The position numbers and the translations under genes are program-made. A stretch of DNA of 64,000 nucleotides from positions 59,234 to 123,233 of the forward strand of contig CANQUI010000001.1 of NCBI GenBank assembly GCA_947626995.1, written 5' to 3'. The stretch comes from an uncultured Eisenbergiella sp. GTDB taxonomy: Bacteria; Bacillota; Clostridia; Lachnospirales; Lachnospiraceae. How positions within the stretch are numbered: position 1 is the first letter of the stretch; each line of letters opens with the position of its first letter. This document shows positions 9,795 through 19,711 of this stretch, piece by piece. The notes below the pieces were generated by a model. It ran no database searches. It was given only the letters and a program-made list of their open reading frames with translations, and was not told where the DNA came from.

Positions 9795-10955
9795 ATGGCC
9801 GGAAGACTGATTTTATACGATACCAGCAATTTCAGAGATTATCCCATCGGCGGACAGCTTACCAGTATTCGAAATTTTCTGCGCTATCTGGCGGAAAACA
9901 GGAGACAGGATCTAAAGAAGGTCCTTCTGGTGGGCGCCTCTCAAAATGAGGACGAGGTGGGACGAATATGCGAGATTCGGATCGAAGACGCCCCCTTTTC
10001 GTTTTTGGCGGTGACAGGGCTGGAAACGGATCTGAGCAATGTCAAAAAGTCCCTGCGGATGCAATATGTGAAGGGACTGTGGAAATACAGGGCTTTGTAC
10101 CGGCCAAAGAAAGCGGACTGCTGCTATTTTCATACGCCGGAGGCTTTCGGCGTGGTGAAGCTGATTTGTCCTGGGGCGTACTGCTGCGTTATGTCCCACG
10201 GCTCCTATATCGGAATGTGGGAAAAACTGCGGTTCTTTCGTTCTATGCCCATTGTTCGAAAATTGTTTCAGCAATATCTGATCCAGGTGATCAGACGATG
10301 CGACAAAAACTTCGTACTGGATCAGAAAACGGCAAACGAATACGCCAGATACAGCCAATCCGTGACGCAGGTGAGCAATTCCATCCGCTGCCGGGCGTTT
10401 TTGGAAAAAGAAAAACCGGCGGGGAAAATCCGGCTGCTCTATGCGGGCCGGCTTTCGGAGGGAAAAAATCTTCTTCCCGTTATCCGGGCCGTACGGGAAT
10501 CGGAGCGAATCTCCCGTTTTACCATCGTAGGGGACGGGGAGGAGCGCGGCAGGCTGGAGGCGGAAGCAAAAGGGGACGACCGGATCGTGTTTACGGGCGC
10601 CGTGTCCCCCAATCAGGTGGGAAATTATCTGCAGACCTCCGACGTGATGATCATGAATTCCAAATATGAAGGGATTCCCATGACGATCCTGGAAGCGCTC
10701 AGTTATGGCCTGCCCGTGATCAGTACAAACGTGGGAGGCATCGGCGAGGTCCTTCATTTCGGGGAGGATTCGGAATGTACGGACGGGACGGAGGAAAGCA
10801 TCCGCCTGGCGCTGGAACGAATCGAGAAAGACTACAGAAAGTATGAACGTGCGGCGTATCAGACCTCCCTGGCCTATGATTACCGAACGGTGAACCAAAA
10901 AATATTCCGCGTGCTCAACGAACAGCTCAGATGGCAGGAGGGGGATCCCGTATGA
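9795..10955 (+). CDS. GT4 family glycosyltransferase
   Basis: LLYAGRLSEGKNLLPVIRA, NSKYEGIPMTILEALSYGLPVISTNVGGIGE. Confidence 0.92.
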   Translation: MAGRLILYDTSNFRDYPIGGQLTSIRNFLRYLAENRRQDLKKVLLVGASQNEDEVGRICEIRIEDAPFSFLAVTGLETDLSNVKKSLRMQYVKGLWKYRALYRPKKADCCYFHTPEAFGVVKLICPGAYCCVMSHGSYIGMWEKLRFFRSMPIVRKLFQQYLIQVIRRCDKNFVLDQKTANEYARYSQSVTQVSNSIRCRAFLEKEKPAGKIRLLYAGRLSEGKNLLPVIRAVRESERISRFTIVGDGEERGRLEAEAKGDDRIVFTGAVSPNQVGNYLQTSDVMIMNSKYEGIPMTILEALSYGLPVISTNVGGIGEVLHFGEDSECTDGTEESIRLALERIEKDYRKYERAAYQTSLAYDYRTVNQKIFRVLNEQLRWQEGDPV

Positions 10956-11968
10956 AACAGGTGAGCGTGATCGTGCCGGTTTACCGGACGCAGGCGTGGC
11001 TGGATCGCTGTGTGGAAAGCATAACCCGGCAGACCTTTACGGATCTGGAGATCCTTTTGATCGACGACGGTTCTCCCGACGACTGTCCGGCAATCTGCGA
11101 CCGGTGGGCGAAAAAGGATGCGCGTATCCGGGTGCTGCACAAAAAAAACGGCGGCCTGATGGCGGCCTGGATGGACGGGGTGCGCATGAGCACAGGCAGA
11201 TACCTGTGCTTTGTGGACAGCGACGACTGGATCGACGCCTGTATGGTGGAAAAGCTGATGGAGGCGGCGTCGGACGGCGTCAGAGAGATCCTCTGCGGCA
11301 ATTACGTGCAGGAAGAGAAAAACCGGAGCCTTTGCATAATCCAGCCCATGCCTCCGGGCGTATATGAGGGGGAGGCGTTAAAAACCCGGCTGTTTGGCAG
11401 GCTGCTGGGGGAGGAAAAGCGTCCGGTTACGCTCTCCCGCTGTATGAAGCTGTTTTCCCGGGAGCTCATCGAAGAAAATCTGCAATGGTGCGATCCGGCT
11501 CTTGTCATGGCGGAGGATGTAAACATCACCCTCCCGGCTTTTCTGGACGCGCGCCGGGTTGTGTTGTTGGAAGGCGCGTGTTATTATCATTATCTGTATC
11601 TGCGCGAATCCATGGCGCACCGGTATGACGCAGGGCTGGCGGACAACGTGGAACGGTTCTGCAACACGGCGGAAAAAATCCTGCGGGCAAAGAACGCCCC
11701 CGACCGGGAGGGGCAGCTGGCGCGAGAAAGACTTTTGATGACCTTTTTGGTGATCAAAAATGAGGCGAGGGGCAGGCGACCGGGCTTTCGGAAACGGCTG
11801 TGCGCCATCGGCCGAAAGGACTCGATCAGAAAAGCGGTGGAAACCTATCCGCTTTCCCTTGCCACCCTTGAAAACCGGATTCTGTACCTGGCGCTGCGTC
11901 ATCCCACTCCGGCGCTGTTTGAGGGAGTGGCGGCGCTGCTTTGGCTGCGTGATCTGAGAAAACGGTAG
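10952..11968 (+). CDS. GT2 family glycosyltransferase
   Basis: KQVSVIVPVYRTQAWLDRCVESITRQTFTDLEILLIDDGSPDD; FVDSDDWID. Confidence 0.92.
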   Translation: MKQVSVIVPVYRTQAWLDRCVESITRQTFTDLEILLIDDGSPDDCPAICDRWAKKDARIRVLHKKNGGLMAAWMDGVRMSTGRYLCFVDSDDWIDACMVEKLMEAASDGVREILCGNYVQEEKNRSLCIIQPMPPGVYEGEALKTRLFGRLLGEEKRPVTLSRCMKLFSRELIEENLQWCDPALVMAEDVNITLPAFLDARRVVLLEGACYYHYLYLRESMAHRYDAGLADNVERFCNTAEKILRAKNAPDREGQLARERLLMTFLVIKNEARGRRPGFRKRLCAIGRKDSIRKAVETYPLSLATLENRILYLALRHPTPALFEGVAALLWLRDLRKR

Positions 11969-11992
11969 GCAGCGGAAAGGAAAGAAAGCGGC

Positions 11993-12985
11993 ATGGAAAA
12001 TGAAACGATCAGCGTCATCCTGCCGGTTCGAAACGGAGAGAAGTGGATCGGCGCGTGCCTGGAAAGTATTTTGGCCCAGACGTATGACCGCTTTGAGGTG
12101 CTGGTTTTGGACGATCATTCCCAGGACGGCACCCGGGATATTGTGGAGGCGCTGTGCAGAAAGGACGGGCGGATCCGTCTTTTGCAGCCGGAGAAACGAG
12201 GCGTTTCCTGCGCGCGCAACCTGGGGCTGGAGGAGGCAAAGGGAGCGTACGTCACATTTGTGGACGCCGACGACTGGCTGGATCCGGGAATCTTTGCGCT
12301 CTGGCGAAAGATCCTGCACGAATCCGGCGGGGATATGGTTTTGTGCGGCCATGCGATGTGCACGGACAACGGCCCCAAAAAAGCAGAGCCTTTTGGCCTT
12401 TCCGCCCACGACGGGGAAAATATAAGCGCGAAGGAATATTTATCCCGGTATCTTCTGCACGGCAATTCGCACTGCTGGGGGATTCTGTACCGGCGGCCTG
12501 TCATCGGAAGCGTCCGTTTCCGGGAAAACCTGACCATCGGAGAGGATCTGATGTTTTTGGTGGATCTGCTGCCTGCCCTGCGGCGGGTGAGCGTTACGGA
12601 TGCCTGCGGATATTATTACCGGATCAATCAGAGCGGGGCCATGCTCTGTCCCTTCCTTCCTGCCTATATGAACGAAATGGAAAGCTGGCGGCTGGCGGCA
12701 GAGAGGATCCAAAAGGATTATCCGGAGCTGTACGGCAGGGTCAGCGCAATCCTGGCCGTTTCCGCCGTTCTGACGGCAGGCAAGCTGGCTTTGCTGAGCC
12801 GAAAGGAACGAAGGCGGTACGGCGATTTTGTGCGCGTCTGCCAACAAACGGTGCGGGAGGCGTTAAAGACTGCGGGAGCAAGGAAGGAGCTGCCCAAAGG
12901 ATACGGGATCAAGACCGCCCTGGTGAAACGATGCCCCAAGTTGTATATGAGCCTGTATCATGCCTGGAAGCTGGCAGGAAAGTGA
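11993..12985 (+). CDS. GT2 family glycosyltransferase
   Basis: ISVILPVRNGEKWIGACLESILAQTYDRFEVLVLDDHSQDGT; FVDADDWLD. Confidence 0.92.
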   Translation: MENETISVILPVRNGEKWIGACLESILAQTYDRFEVLVLDDHSQDGTRDIVEALCRKDGRIRLLQPEKRGVSCARNLGLEEAKGAYVTFVDADDWLDPGIFALWRKILHESGGDMVLCGHAMCTDNGPKKAEPFGLSAHDGENISAKEYLSRYLLHGNSHCWGILYRRPVIGSVRFRENLTIGEDLMFLVDLLPALRRVSVTDACGYYYRINQSGAMLCPFLPAYMNEMESWRLAAERIQKDYPELYGRVSAILAVSAVLTAGKLALLSRKERRRYGDFVRVCQQTVREALKTAGARKELPKGYGIKTALVKRCPKLYMSLYHAWKLAGK

Positions 12986-12994
12986 GAACCGATC

Positions 12995-14173
12995 ATGAGA
13001 GAGGACCAGACTGTTTTATATATGCATGCGGGGAGCAAAAACCACGGCTGCGAGGCCATCGTCAACGGTCTTTGCACGCTGCTGGATAAGCCGCCGCTGC
13101 TGCTGAGCACCCGGGCGCAGGAGGACGAATGTTATTCTCTCCGGGGGCGATGCCAACAGATTTTGCAGGAAAGAAATCTGGAACAAAACCCGGCAGCGCA
13201 CGTTTTTTATTATGCGCGGCGAAAGCTGTTTGGCGATTCGGAGGGCGGGATGCGCTACCGTTACCGGGACGTATGCGGTAAAAACGCCCGGCTTTTGAAT
13301 ATCTCCATCGGCGGCGATAACTACTGTTATGAAAATATGATAGACCGGTTGCTTACCGCCAACCGGATGTTCCACAGACAGGGCGGCAGGACGGTGCTTT
13401 ACGGCTGTTCCATCGAGCCGGCGCTTTTAAAAAGAGCGGAGATTCTGGAGGATATGAAGCGGTACGATCTGATCGCAGCGCGGGAAAGCATTACCTATCA
13501 GGCGCTCCTTAACGCCGGGGCAGATCAAAACACGGTCCTGTGTCCGGATCCGGCGTTTCTGATGGAGAAAGAAGAGCTGCCGCTGCCCGACGGATGGGTC
13601 GAGGGCAGGATGCTGGGCGTGAACGTCAGCCCCATGATCGTAGACAACGAGACCAGGACAGGCATCACCATGGAAAACTACAAAGAACTGATCGCGCATG
13701 TGCTGCGGGATACCGATCTTTGCGTGGCGCTGATCCCCCACGTGGTATGGGAAAACAACGACGACCGAAAGCCGCTGGAAGAGCTGTATGGGACCTTTGC
13801 GCAGACCGGGCGGGTGGTCCGTATCCCGGATGCCTCGGCGCCGCAGTTAAAGGGGTATATCAGCCGCTGCAGAATGTTTGTGGGCGCCAGGACGCACGCC
13901 ACCATCGCCGCGTATTCCAGCTGCGTTCCCACGCTGGTGGTGGGCTATTCGGTCAAGGCCCGGGGAATCGCCCGGGATCTGTTTGGTACGCAGGAACATT
14001 ACGTGCTGCCCGTGCAGCGTCTTGGACAGGCACAGGAGCTGGCCGACGCCTTTGACTGGCTGGCGGATCGGGAGACAGCGACGCGGGATTTGCTGCGCCG
14101 GAAGATGCCGGCGTATCTGGACAGAGCGGCGGCGGGCGCAGAATGGATCGAAAGGGTGAGAACAACGGGATGA
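12995..14173 (+). CDS. Polysaccharide pyruvyl transferase family protein (CsaB-like)
   Basis: HAGSKNHGCEAIVNGL, ISIGGDNYCYENM, ISRCRMFVGARTHATIAAYSSCVPTLVVGYSVKARGIA. Confidence 0.88.
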   Translation: MREDQTVLYMHAGSKNHGCEAIVNGLCTLLDKPPLLLSTRAQEDECYSLRGRCQQILQERNLEQNPAAHVFYYARRKLFGDSEGGMRYRYRDVCGKNARLLNISIGGDNYCYENMIDRLLTANRMFHRQGGRTVLYGCSIEPALLKRAEILEDMKRYDLIAARESITYQALLNAGADQNTVLCPDPAFLMEKEELPLPDGWVEGRMLGVNVSPMIVDNETRTGITMENYKELIAHVLRDTDLCVALIPHVVWENNDDRKPLEELYGTFAQTGRVVRIPDASAPQLKGYISRCRMFVGARTHATIAAYSSCVPTLVVGYSVKARGIARDLFGTQEHYVLPVQRLGQAQELADAFDWLADRETATRDLLRRKMPAYLDRAAAGAEWIERVRTTG

Positions 14174-15303
14174 ACGAGCTGAAGCATATGATGGAGAACG
14201 CGGAGGAGCAGCTGTTTTTGTATCCTGATCTATCGGCTTGTGAAAAAGGGAAACGGATGCTCAAAAAGGCGCTGCTGCACCAAAAGATCGCTCCCATAGA
14301 CCGGTATTCCTGGCCCAACGCCATGCTGGCGGAAGGACTGCTGGCGGCGTTTACGGCCACCGGAGACCGGCAGGCGCTGCTGGAGGTTTGCGCCTACCTG
14401 GAACGCTGGGGGAAAAAAGAATACCGGATTCATACGGCGGACAATATCATGAACGGCTCGCTGGCTTTGTGGATCGAAGGGCTGATGGATCCCGGCCTGA
14501 TGTTGGAGGAAGCCAGGCCAAAGGCCGGGGGGCTGCAGCAGACCTGCGAACAGGCGCGGGAGCGCTGCGCGGACTGGCTGAGAAAGGCGCCCAAAACCAC
14601 CGGGGGGCTGCTTGCGTACCGAAACTGGCATCCGGACTGGCTGTTTGCGGATACCATAGGGATGATCTGCCCTTTTTTGTGCCGTTACGGCGCCCGGATG
14701 AAAGACGAGGCGCTTCTGGATCTGGGGATTGCACAGCTGGAAGGCTTTTTGGAGCGGGGTATGGACCCGGACACGGGACTGCCTTATCATGGATATGATG
14801 AGAAGACCGGCGAAAAATACAGCATTGTGGGATGGGGAAGGGCCTGCGGCTGGCTGTTAAAAGGACTTTCCGGAAGCCTGCCCTGGCTGATCGGGCGGCC
14901 GGCAGCGTTTCGGCGGCTGCTGGACGCTTATCGAAAGCTGACGCGCAGCGTGCTTTCCTATCAGCGTCCGGACGGAGGTTTTTCCTGGCAGCTGCCCGCG
15001 CGGGAAGGACACCGGGATACCTCTGCGGAAGGAATGATCGGCGCGGCGCTTGCTTTTGGGCTGCGGATGGGGTATGATCAGGAGAAAGGGACGGCAGAGG
15101 AAGCGATGCAAAGGCTGTTTTTGGCCATGCAGACCTCTCTGGAAAACGGGGATATTACAGACTGCCTGGGAGAGTGCCGGGGGTTTGGAGAATATCCGCA
15201 GAGCTATCGCGCCTATCCCTGGGGGCTTGGCAGCGCCCTTTCCTTTTTCGGGGAAAAGCTGGCTTACGAAAAAACAGTATCAGAGCAAAAGGCAGACAAG
15301 TAA
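14170..15303 (+). CDS. GH88/GH105-like unsaturated glucuronyl/rhamnogalacturonyl hydrolase family protein
   Basis: WPNAMLAEGLLAAFTATGD, FADTIGMICPFLCRYG, LPYHGYDEKTGEKYSIVGWGRACGWLLKGL; 4-nt overlap with previous gene. Confidence 0.72.
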   Translation: MNELKHMMENAEEQLFLYPDLSACEKGKRMLKKALLHQKIAPIDRYSWPNAMLAEGLLAAFTATGDRQALLEVCAYLERWGKKEYRIHTADNIMNGSLALWIEGLMDPGLMLEEARPKAGGLQQTCEQARERCADWLRKAPKTTGGLLAYRNWHPDWLFADTIGMICPFLCRYGARMKDEALLDLGIAQLEGFLERGMDPDTGLPYHGYDEKTGEKYSIVGWGRACGWLLKGLSGSLPWLIGRPAAFRRLLDAYRKLTRSVLSYQRPDGGFSWQLPAREGHRDTSAEGMIGAALAFGLRMGYDQEKGTAEEAMQRLFLAMQTSLENGDITDCLGECRGFGEYPQSYRAYPWGLGSALSFFGEKLAYEKTVSEQKADK

Positions 15304-15308
15304 AACGA

Positions 15309-16844
15309 ATGGAACGACAAATGGGCCGGGTGCGGTACGCAGCGAAAAACATCATATTCGGAATGGGCGGCAACGTGATCACCATGTTGCTGCGCTTTGC
15401 GTTACGCACCATTTTCATCGCCAGGCTGGGGGAAACGTTAAACGGCGTGGAGGATCTGTACACGGAAGTGCTCACCCTCCTTTCCCTGGCGGAGCTGGGC
15501 GTCGGGACCGCTTTAAATTTCAGTCTGTACGGCCCCGTGGCCAGAGGGGAAAAGGAAAAGGTAAAGTCCTATATGCGCCTCTATCGGCAGGCGTACCGCG
15601 TCATTGCCCTGGTCATTGCGGCGGCGGGACTGCTGCTGGTGCCGTTTTTGCCGTATATCATCCGCGACCCCGGAAGTCTGACGCTGTCCCAGCTGCGGAT
15701 TTATTATCTCGTCTTTTTGTTCAATACGGTCAGTTCCTATTTTGTGGCGTATAAATACAGTCTGGCCAATGCGGAGCAAAAAAACTATATCCAGACCAAT
15801 ACCATCACCGTGACCAAAATGGTCTCTGTGTCGCTGCAGATCCTGGGGCTTTTGCTTTTGCCCAATTACATGCTCTATCTTCTGACCCAGGCGGCGGTGG
15901 AGCTTTTCCAGAAGATTTTTATCAGCCGGTACTTAGACCGGCGCTATCCTCTGTTAAAGGAAAAGGATGTGCAGCCGCTTTCGACGCGGGAGCGCACGGA
16001 AGTCGTAAAAAAGACCAAGGCGCTTTTGCTGCACCGGATCGGGGATATGGCCCGCCTGCAGACGGACGCGGTGATCATATCCGCGTTTCAGAACGTGGCG
16101 GCGGTGGGTTTTATCGGAAATTATAAGCTGGTGGTCAACTCGGTTTCCAATTATGTGAACGTGATCTTTAATTCCGTGATCTCCAGTTTCGGCAATCTGA
16201 TCGCCACGGAAAGCCGGGAAAAACAATTCGCGCTGTTTAAGGTGTACCGTTTTTTTGCAATCTGGATCTACGGATTTTCGGCAGTGGGCTTTTTCCTGCT
16301 GCTTTCGCCGCTGATTGAAATGGTGCTGGGAAAAAGCTGGGTGCTGTCTTCTTCCATTATCTCCTGGTTTTTGATCGATTACTTTCTCAAAGGGGAACGG
16401 ATCGTGCTTTCCAATTTCAAGACGGCGGCCGGCGTATTTGAGCAGGATAAATACCTGACCCTGATCCAGGGGATTGTGAACCTGGTGGTTTCCATCGCGC
16501 TGGTCCGTCCGCTGGGGCTGGCCGGCGTGTATATCGGCACCGTGGTTTCGGGACTGATCGCCAATATCACAAAGCCCATCATCATTTACCGGGTCTGCTT
16601 TGAACGGGCCGCCTGGTCCTATTTCAGGGATTTTGTCAAATATCTGGCCGTAATCGGCGCAGCGCTGCTTTTTTTGATCCCGCTTGAGAACCTGCTGATG
16701 CCGCGGGTGAGTCTTGCAGGCTTTCTTTTGATGATGGTTGTGATTACAGTGGTGTTTAACGGCCTGTTTTTACTGGTCTTTAGCCGGACAGAGGAATTTC
16801 GGTATTTGTATCATATGGTAAGCGACAGATGGAGGAGCCGGTAA
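15309..16844 (+). CDS. Wzx-type lipopolysaccharide/oligosaccharide flippase (MOP superfamily)
   Basis: YAAKNIIFGMGGNVITMLLRFALRTIFIARLGETLNGVEDLYTEVLTLLSLAELGVGTALNFSLYGPVA; about 12 TM; internal ATG 15309 preferred over ORF start. Confidence 0.88.
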   Translation: MERQMGRVRYAAKNIIFGMGGNVITMLLRFALRTIFIARLGETLNGVEDLYTEVLTLLSLAELGVGTALNFSLYGPVARGEKEKVKSYMRLYRQAYRVIALVIAAAGLLLVPFLPYIIRDPGSLTLSQLRIYYLVFLFNTVSSYFVAYKYSLANAEQKNYIQTNTITVTKMVSVSLQILGLLLLPNYMLYLLTQAAVELFQKIFISRYLDRRYPLLKEKDVQPLSTRERTEVVKKTKALLLHRIGDMARLQTDAVIISAFQNVAAVGFIGNYKLVVNSVSNYVNVIFNSVISSFGNLIATESREKQFALFKVYRFFAIWIYGFSAVGFFLLLSPLIEMVLGKSWVLSSSIISWFLIDYFLKGERIVLSNFKTAAGVFEQDKYLTLIQGIVNLVVSIALVRPLGLAGVYIGTVVSGLIANITKPIIIYRVCFERAAWSYFRDFVKYLAVIGAALLFLIPLENLLMPRVSLAGFLLMMVVITVVFNGLFLLVFSRTEEFRYLYHMVSDRWRSR

Positions 16845-18341
16845 ATGCTTTTTAATTCATTCCCTTTTCTTATTTTTTTCCCCATTGTGGTACTCGTCTA
16901 TTATGCGATCCCTCATCGTTTCCGATATCTTTGGCTCTTGGTGACAAGTTATTATTTTTACATGAGCTGGTATCCCAAATGGGCGATCCTGCTGTTGTTT
17001 TCAACCGTCATAACCTGGTTGAGCGGACTGATTTTGGAGCGGATCAAGTGTCAGGACTGGGAGGAATCCAAAAAGACTTTCTGGAAAAAATGGTGCGTTT
17101 TTTTCAGCTTTGGCGCCAATCTGGCCATGCTGGGCGTGTTCAAGTACACGAATTTCGTGTTGGAAAATCTCAATCGGCTGCTGGCCGTATGCCGGATGGA
17201 GGCGCTGGACGTCAGCTTTGGGCTGGCGCTGCCGGTGGGAATTTCCTTTTATGTCTTTCAGGCGTTAAGCTATACGATGGACGTCTATCGGGATGATATT
17301 TACGCCGAGAAGAATTTCCTGAAATATGCGCTGTTCGTTTCCTTTTTTCCCCAGTTGGTAGCCGGCCCCATTGAGCGGTCGAAAAATCTGCTCCGTCAGA
17401 TCGACACGAAAAAACGGTTGACCCGGGACCGTTTTTTAGAGGGGATGTTGTTGATGCTGTGGGGGTATTTTCTAAAGCTGGTCATTGCGGATCGGATTGC
17501 GCTTTTTGTGGATCCCGTATATGAACAGGACACGGTGTTTACGGGCTGGTATCTGATCGTGGCCAGCGTGCTGTTTGCGTTTCAGATCTACTGTGACTTC
17601 GCGGGTTATTCCACCATCGCCGTGGGAGCGGCGAAAGTGATGGGATTTGAACTGATGGAAAATTTTGACTGTCCTTATTTTTCCAGAAGCGTTGCGGAAT
17701 TTTGGAGAAGATGGCATATTTCCCTCACCAGCTGGTTTCGGGACTATCTCTATATCCCGCTGGGCGGCAGCCGGAAAGGGAAAGGGAAAAAATACAGAAA
17801 TATTATGATCGTGTTTCTGGTCAGCGGATTGTGGCACGGCGCCAACTGGACATACGTAATCTGGGGTGGGTTAAACGGCGTCTTTCAGGTTCTTGGGGAA
17901 CTGACAAAACGGTTTCGCAGGAAACTGGGAGCGGTTTTTGGGGCCAGGCCGGACACCACAGGACATAAGCTGCTTGAAGCAGGCATTACCTTCGCGTTGG
18001 TGGATTTTGCCTGGATCTTCTTCAGAGCGGAATCGCTGCCGTCCGCGGTTCGGATCTTAAACAGTATTTTCCATGCAAGGAATATCTGGATCCTGTTTGA
18101 CGGTTCGCTCTATGAGGCCGGTCTGGATCAGAAAAATTTCTGGATCCTGCTGCTTTCTCTGGCGATCCTGTTTTTCGCAGACGCCCTGAAACACCGCGGC
18201 GTCCGGCTGAGCAAGTCGCTTTTGCGGCAGGAATGGTGGGTTCTGTATGCGGTTTTCTTTGTGGGTGTTTTCAGCATTTTGGTATTCGGCATCTGGGGTT
18301 CGTCCTATAGCGCCGGAAGCTTTATTTATTTTCAGTTCTGA
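16845..18341 (+). CDS. MBOAT family O-acyltransferase (AlgI/PatA-like)
   Basis: LFNSFPFLIFFPIVVLVYY, FVSFFPQLVAGPIERSKNLL, EFWRRWHISLTSWFRDYLYIPLGGSRKG, SGLWHGANWTYVIWGGLNG. Confidence 0.95.
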   Translation: MLFNSFPFLIFFPIVVLVYYAIPHRFRYLWLLVTSYYFYMSWYPKWAILLLFSTVITWLSGLILERIKCQDWEESKKTFWKKWCVFFSFGANLAMLGVFKYTNFVLENLNRLLAVCRMEALDVSFGLALPVGISFYVFQALSYTMDVYRDDIYAEKNFLKYALFVSFFPQLVAGPIERSKNLLRQIDTKKRLTRDRFLEGMLLMLWGYFLKLVIADRIALFVDPVYEQDTVFTGWYLIVASVLFAFQIYCDFAGYSTIAVGAAKVMGFELMENFDCPYFSRSVAEFWRRWHISLTSWFRDYLYIPLGGSRKGKGKKYRNIMIVFLVSGLWHGANWTYVIWGGLNGVFQVLGELTKRFRRKLGAVFGARPDTTGHKLLEAGITFALVDFAWIFFRAESLPSAVRILNSIFHARNIWILFDGSLYEAGLDQKNFWILLLSLAILFFADALKHRGVRLSKSLLRQEWWVLYAVFFVGVFSILVFGIWGSSYSAGSFIYFQF

Positions 18342-18343
18342 GG

Positions 18344-19711
18344 GTGGATGCGATGAGGAAAGTGAGAAAGAGGATCCAAACAGCGGTGTGCCTGGTAGTC
18401 TGTCTGGCGGTCGCCTGGCTTGCGTTTCTTCGCGTTACGGCACTGGTACAGCGCAAAGACAGCCTGGAAAAATATCAGCCGTTTTATGAGCAGAAGGAGG
18501 ATTTCGACGTACTGCTCATCGGGACCAGCCATATGATCAACGGCGTTTTCCCGATGGAGCTGTGGGCGGATTACGGTATTGTTTCCTATAATTTCGGAGG
18601 ACACGACAATCAGCCGGCTACCACATACTGGGTTTTGCAGAACGCGCTGCAATACACGAACCCCAAAATGGTGGTGCTGGATGTGTTCGGCGCCGCGTCC
18701 CAGTCGAAAGCCTCGGATGATCTGTCCTATCTGCATCTGTCTACGGACAGTATGCCGTTTTCCGAGGTAAAGGTAAAGATGCTTCAGGATATTCTGCCCG
18801 AATACGGAAATATTACGGATTTCCTGTTCGATTTTTCTCTCTATCACAACCGATGGAACGAACTGGAAGAACGTGACTTTTTCCCCAATATCACCCGGGA
18901 AAAAGGAGCCGAATCCAGGATCAACGTGGGCGAGCCCCAGGTGTCCGCCAGGGTGGGTATGCAGGAGCGGTTTGAAGACGAAAGCCTGGGGAAAGAATAT
19001 ATTGAAAAGATCGTCGCGCTATGTCAGGAGAGAGGGATTGAAATCCTTCTGGTCAATCTGCCGTTTCCCGCCAGCGTGGAAAAGCAGAGAAATGCCAACA
19101 GCGTGTATCCCATTGCGGAAAAATACGGGGTTTCTTATGTGAATTATCTGTATCAGGACGGGATTGTAAACTATGACACGGATGTCTACGATTCCGACGC
19201 GCATCTCAATCCATCCGGCGCCAGAAAAGTGACGCGGGACCTGGGACGGATTTTATCGGAAGAGTATCATATGCCGGATCACCGGCAGGACGAAAAATAC
19301 GCGGGCTGGTGGGAGGACTATGAGGCATATCTGGAATTCAAGGCCGAAAAGCTGAAGGAACAGAACTTAAAGGAGTATCTGATGATGCTTTCGGACGATG
19401 ATTACGACTGTTATCTGTATCTGCCCCGGGGGCTGAGCTGGGATGAGACCGGAATCTTCCAAAAGCTGCTGGGCAATATTGCCGAAATCAACGAGGCCGA
19501 TCTGACGGGAACGGACGCCGTCTATCTTTCTTTGAAACGCAGCGACCGTGCTTCTTTTCAGAGCGGAAAAAAGGAAATCCCCAGGGAAATTTTGCAGCGG
19601 TTGGAAAAGGAAACGGACGATATTCTCACCGCCGTGGTGGTAGACAGCAAAAATGGGACCATTGTGGATGAGACAGGTTTTGACGAGAAAAAAAGGAGGG
19701 ATCCCGCTTGA
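18344..19711 (+). CDS. SGNH-hydrolase-like acyltransferase partner (DltD/AlgJ-like)
   Basis: N-terminal TM; FDVLLIGTSHMINGVFPMEL and DSDAHLNPSGARKVTRDLG blocks; directly downstream of MBOAT. Confidence 0.72.
   Translation: MDAMRKVRKRIQTAVCLVVCLAVAWLAFLRVTALVQRKDSLEKYQPFYEQKEDFDVLLIGTSHMINGVFPMELWADYGIVSYNFGGHDNQPATTYWVLQNALQYTNPKMVVLDVFGAASQSKASDDLSYLHLSTDSMPFSEVKVKMLQDILPEYGNITDFLFDFSLYHNRWNELEERDFFPNITREKGAESRINVGEPQVSARVGMQERFEDESLGKEYIEKIVALCQERGIEILLVNLPFPASVEKQRNANSVYPIAEKYGVSYVNYLYQDGIVNYDTDVYDSDAHLNPSGARKVTRDLGRILSEEYHMPDHRQDEKYAGWWEDYEAYLEFKAEKLKEQNLKEYLMMLSDDDYDCYLYLPRGLSWDETGIFQKLLGNIAEINEADLTGTDAVYLSLKRSDRASFQSGKKEIPREILQRLEKETDDILTAVVVDSKNGTIVDETGFDEKKRRDPA

Noticed and set aside
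11140-11148. A8 runs in GT2 genes (also near 31008 and in the 56111 gene)
   Set aside because: Encode conserved Lys-rich motifs (HKKN), frames intact; not treated as switches.
12154-13089. 311-aa plus-strand ORF overlapping a GT2
   Set aside because: Out-of-frame shadow of the GT2 gene 11993-12985; no recognisable motifs.
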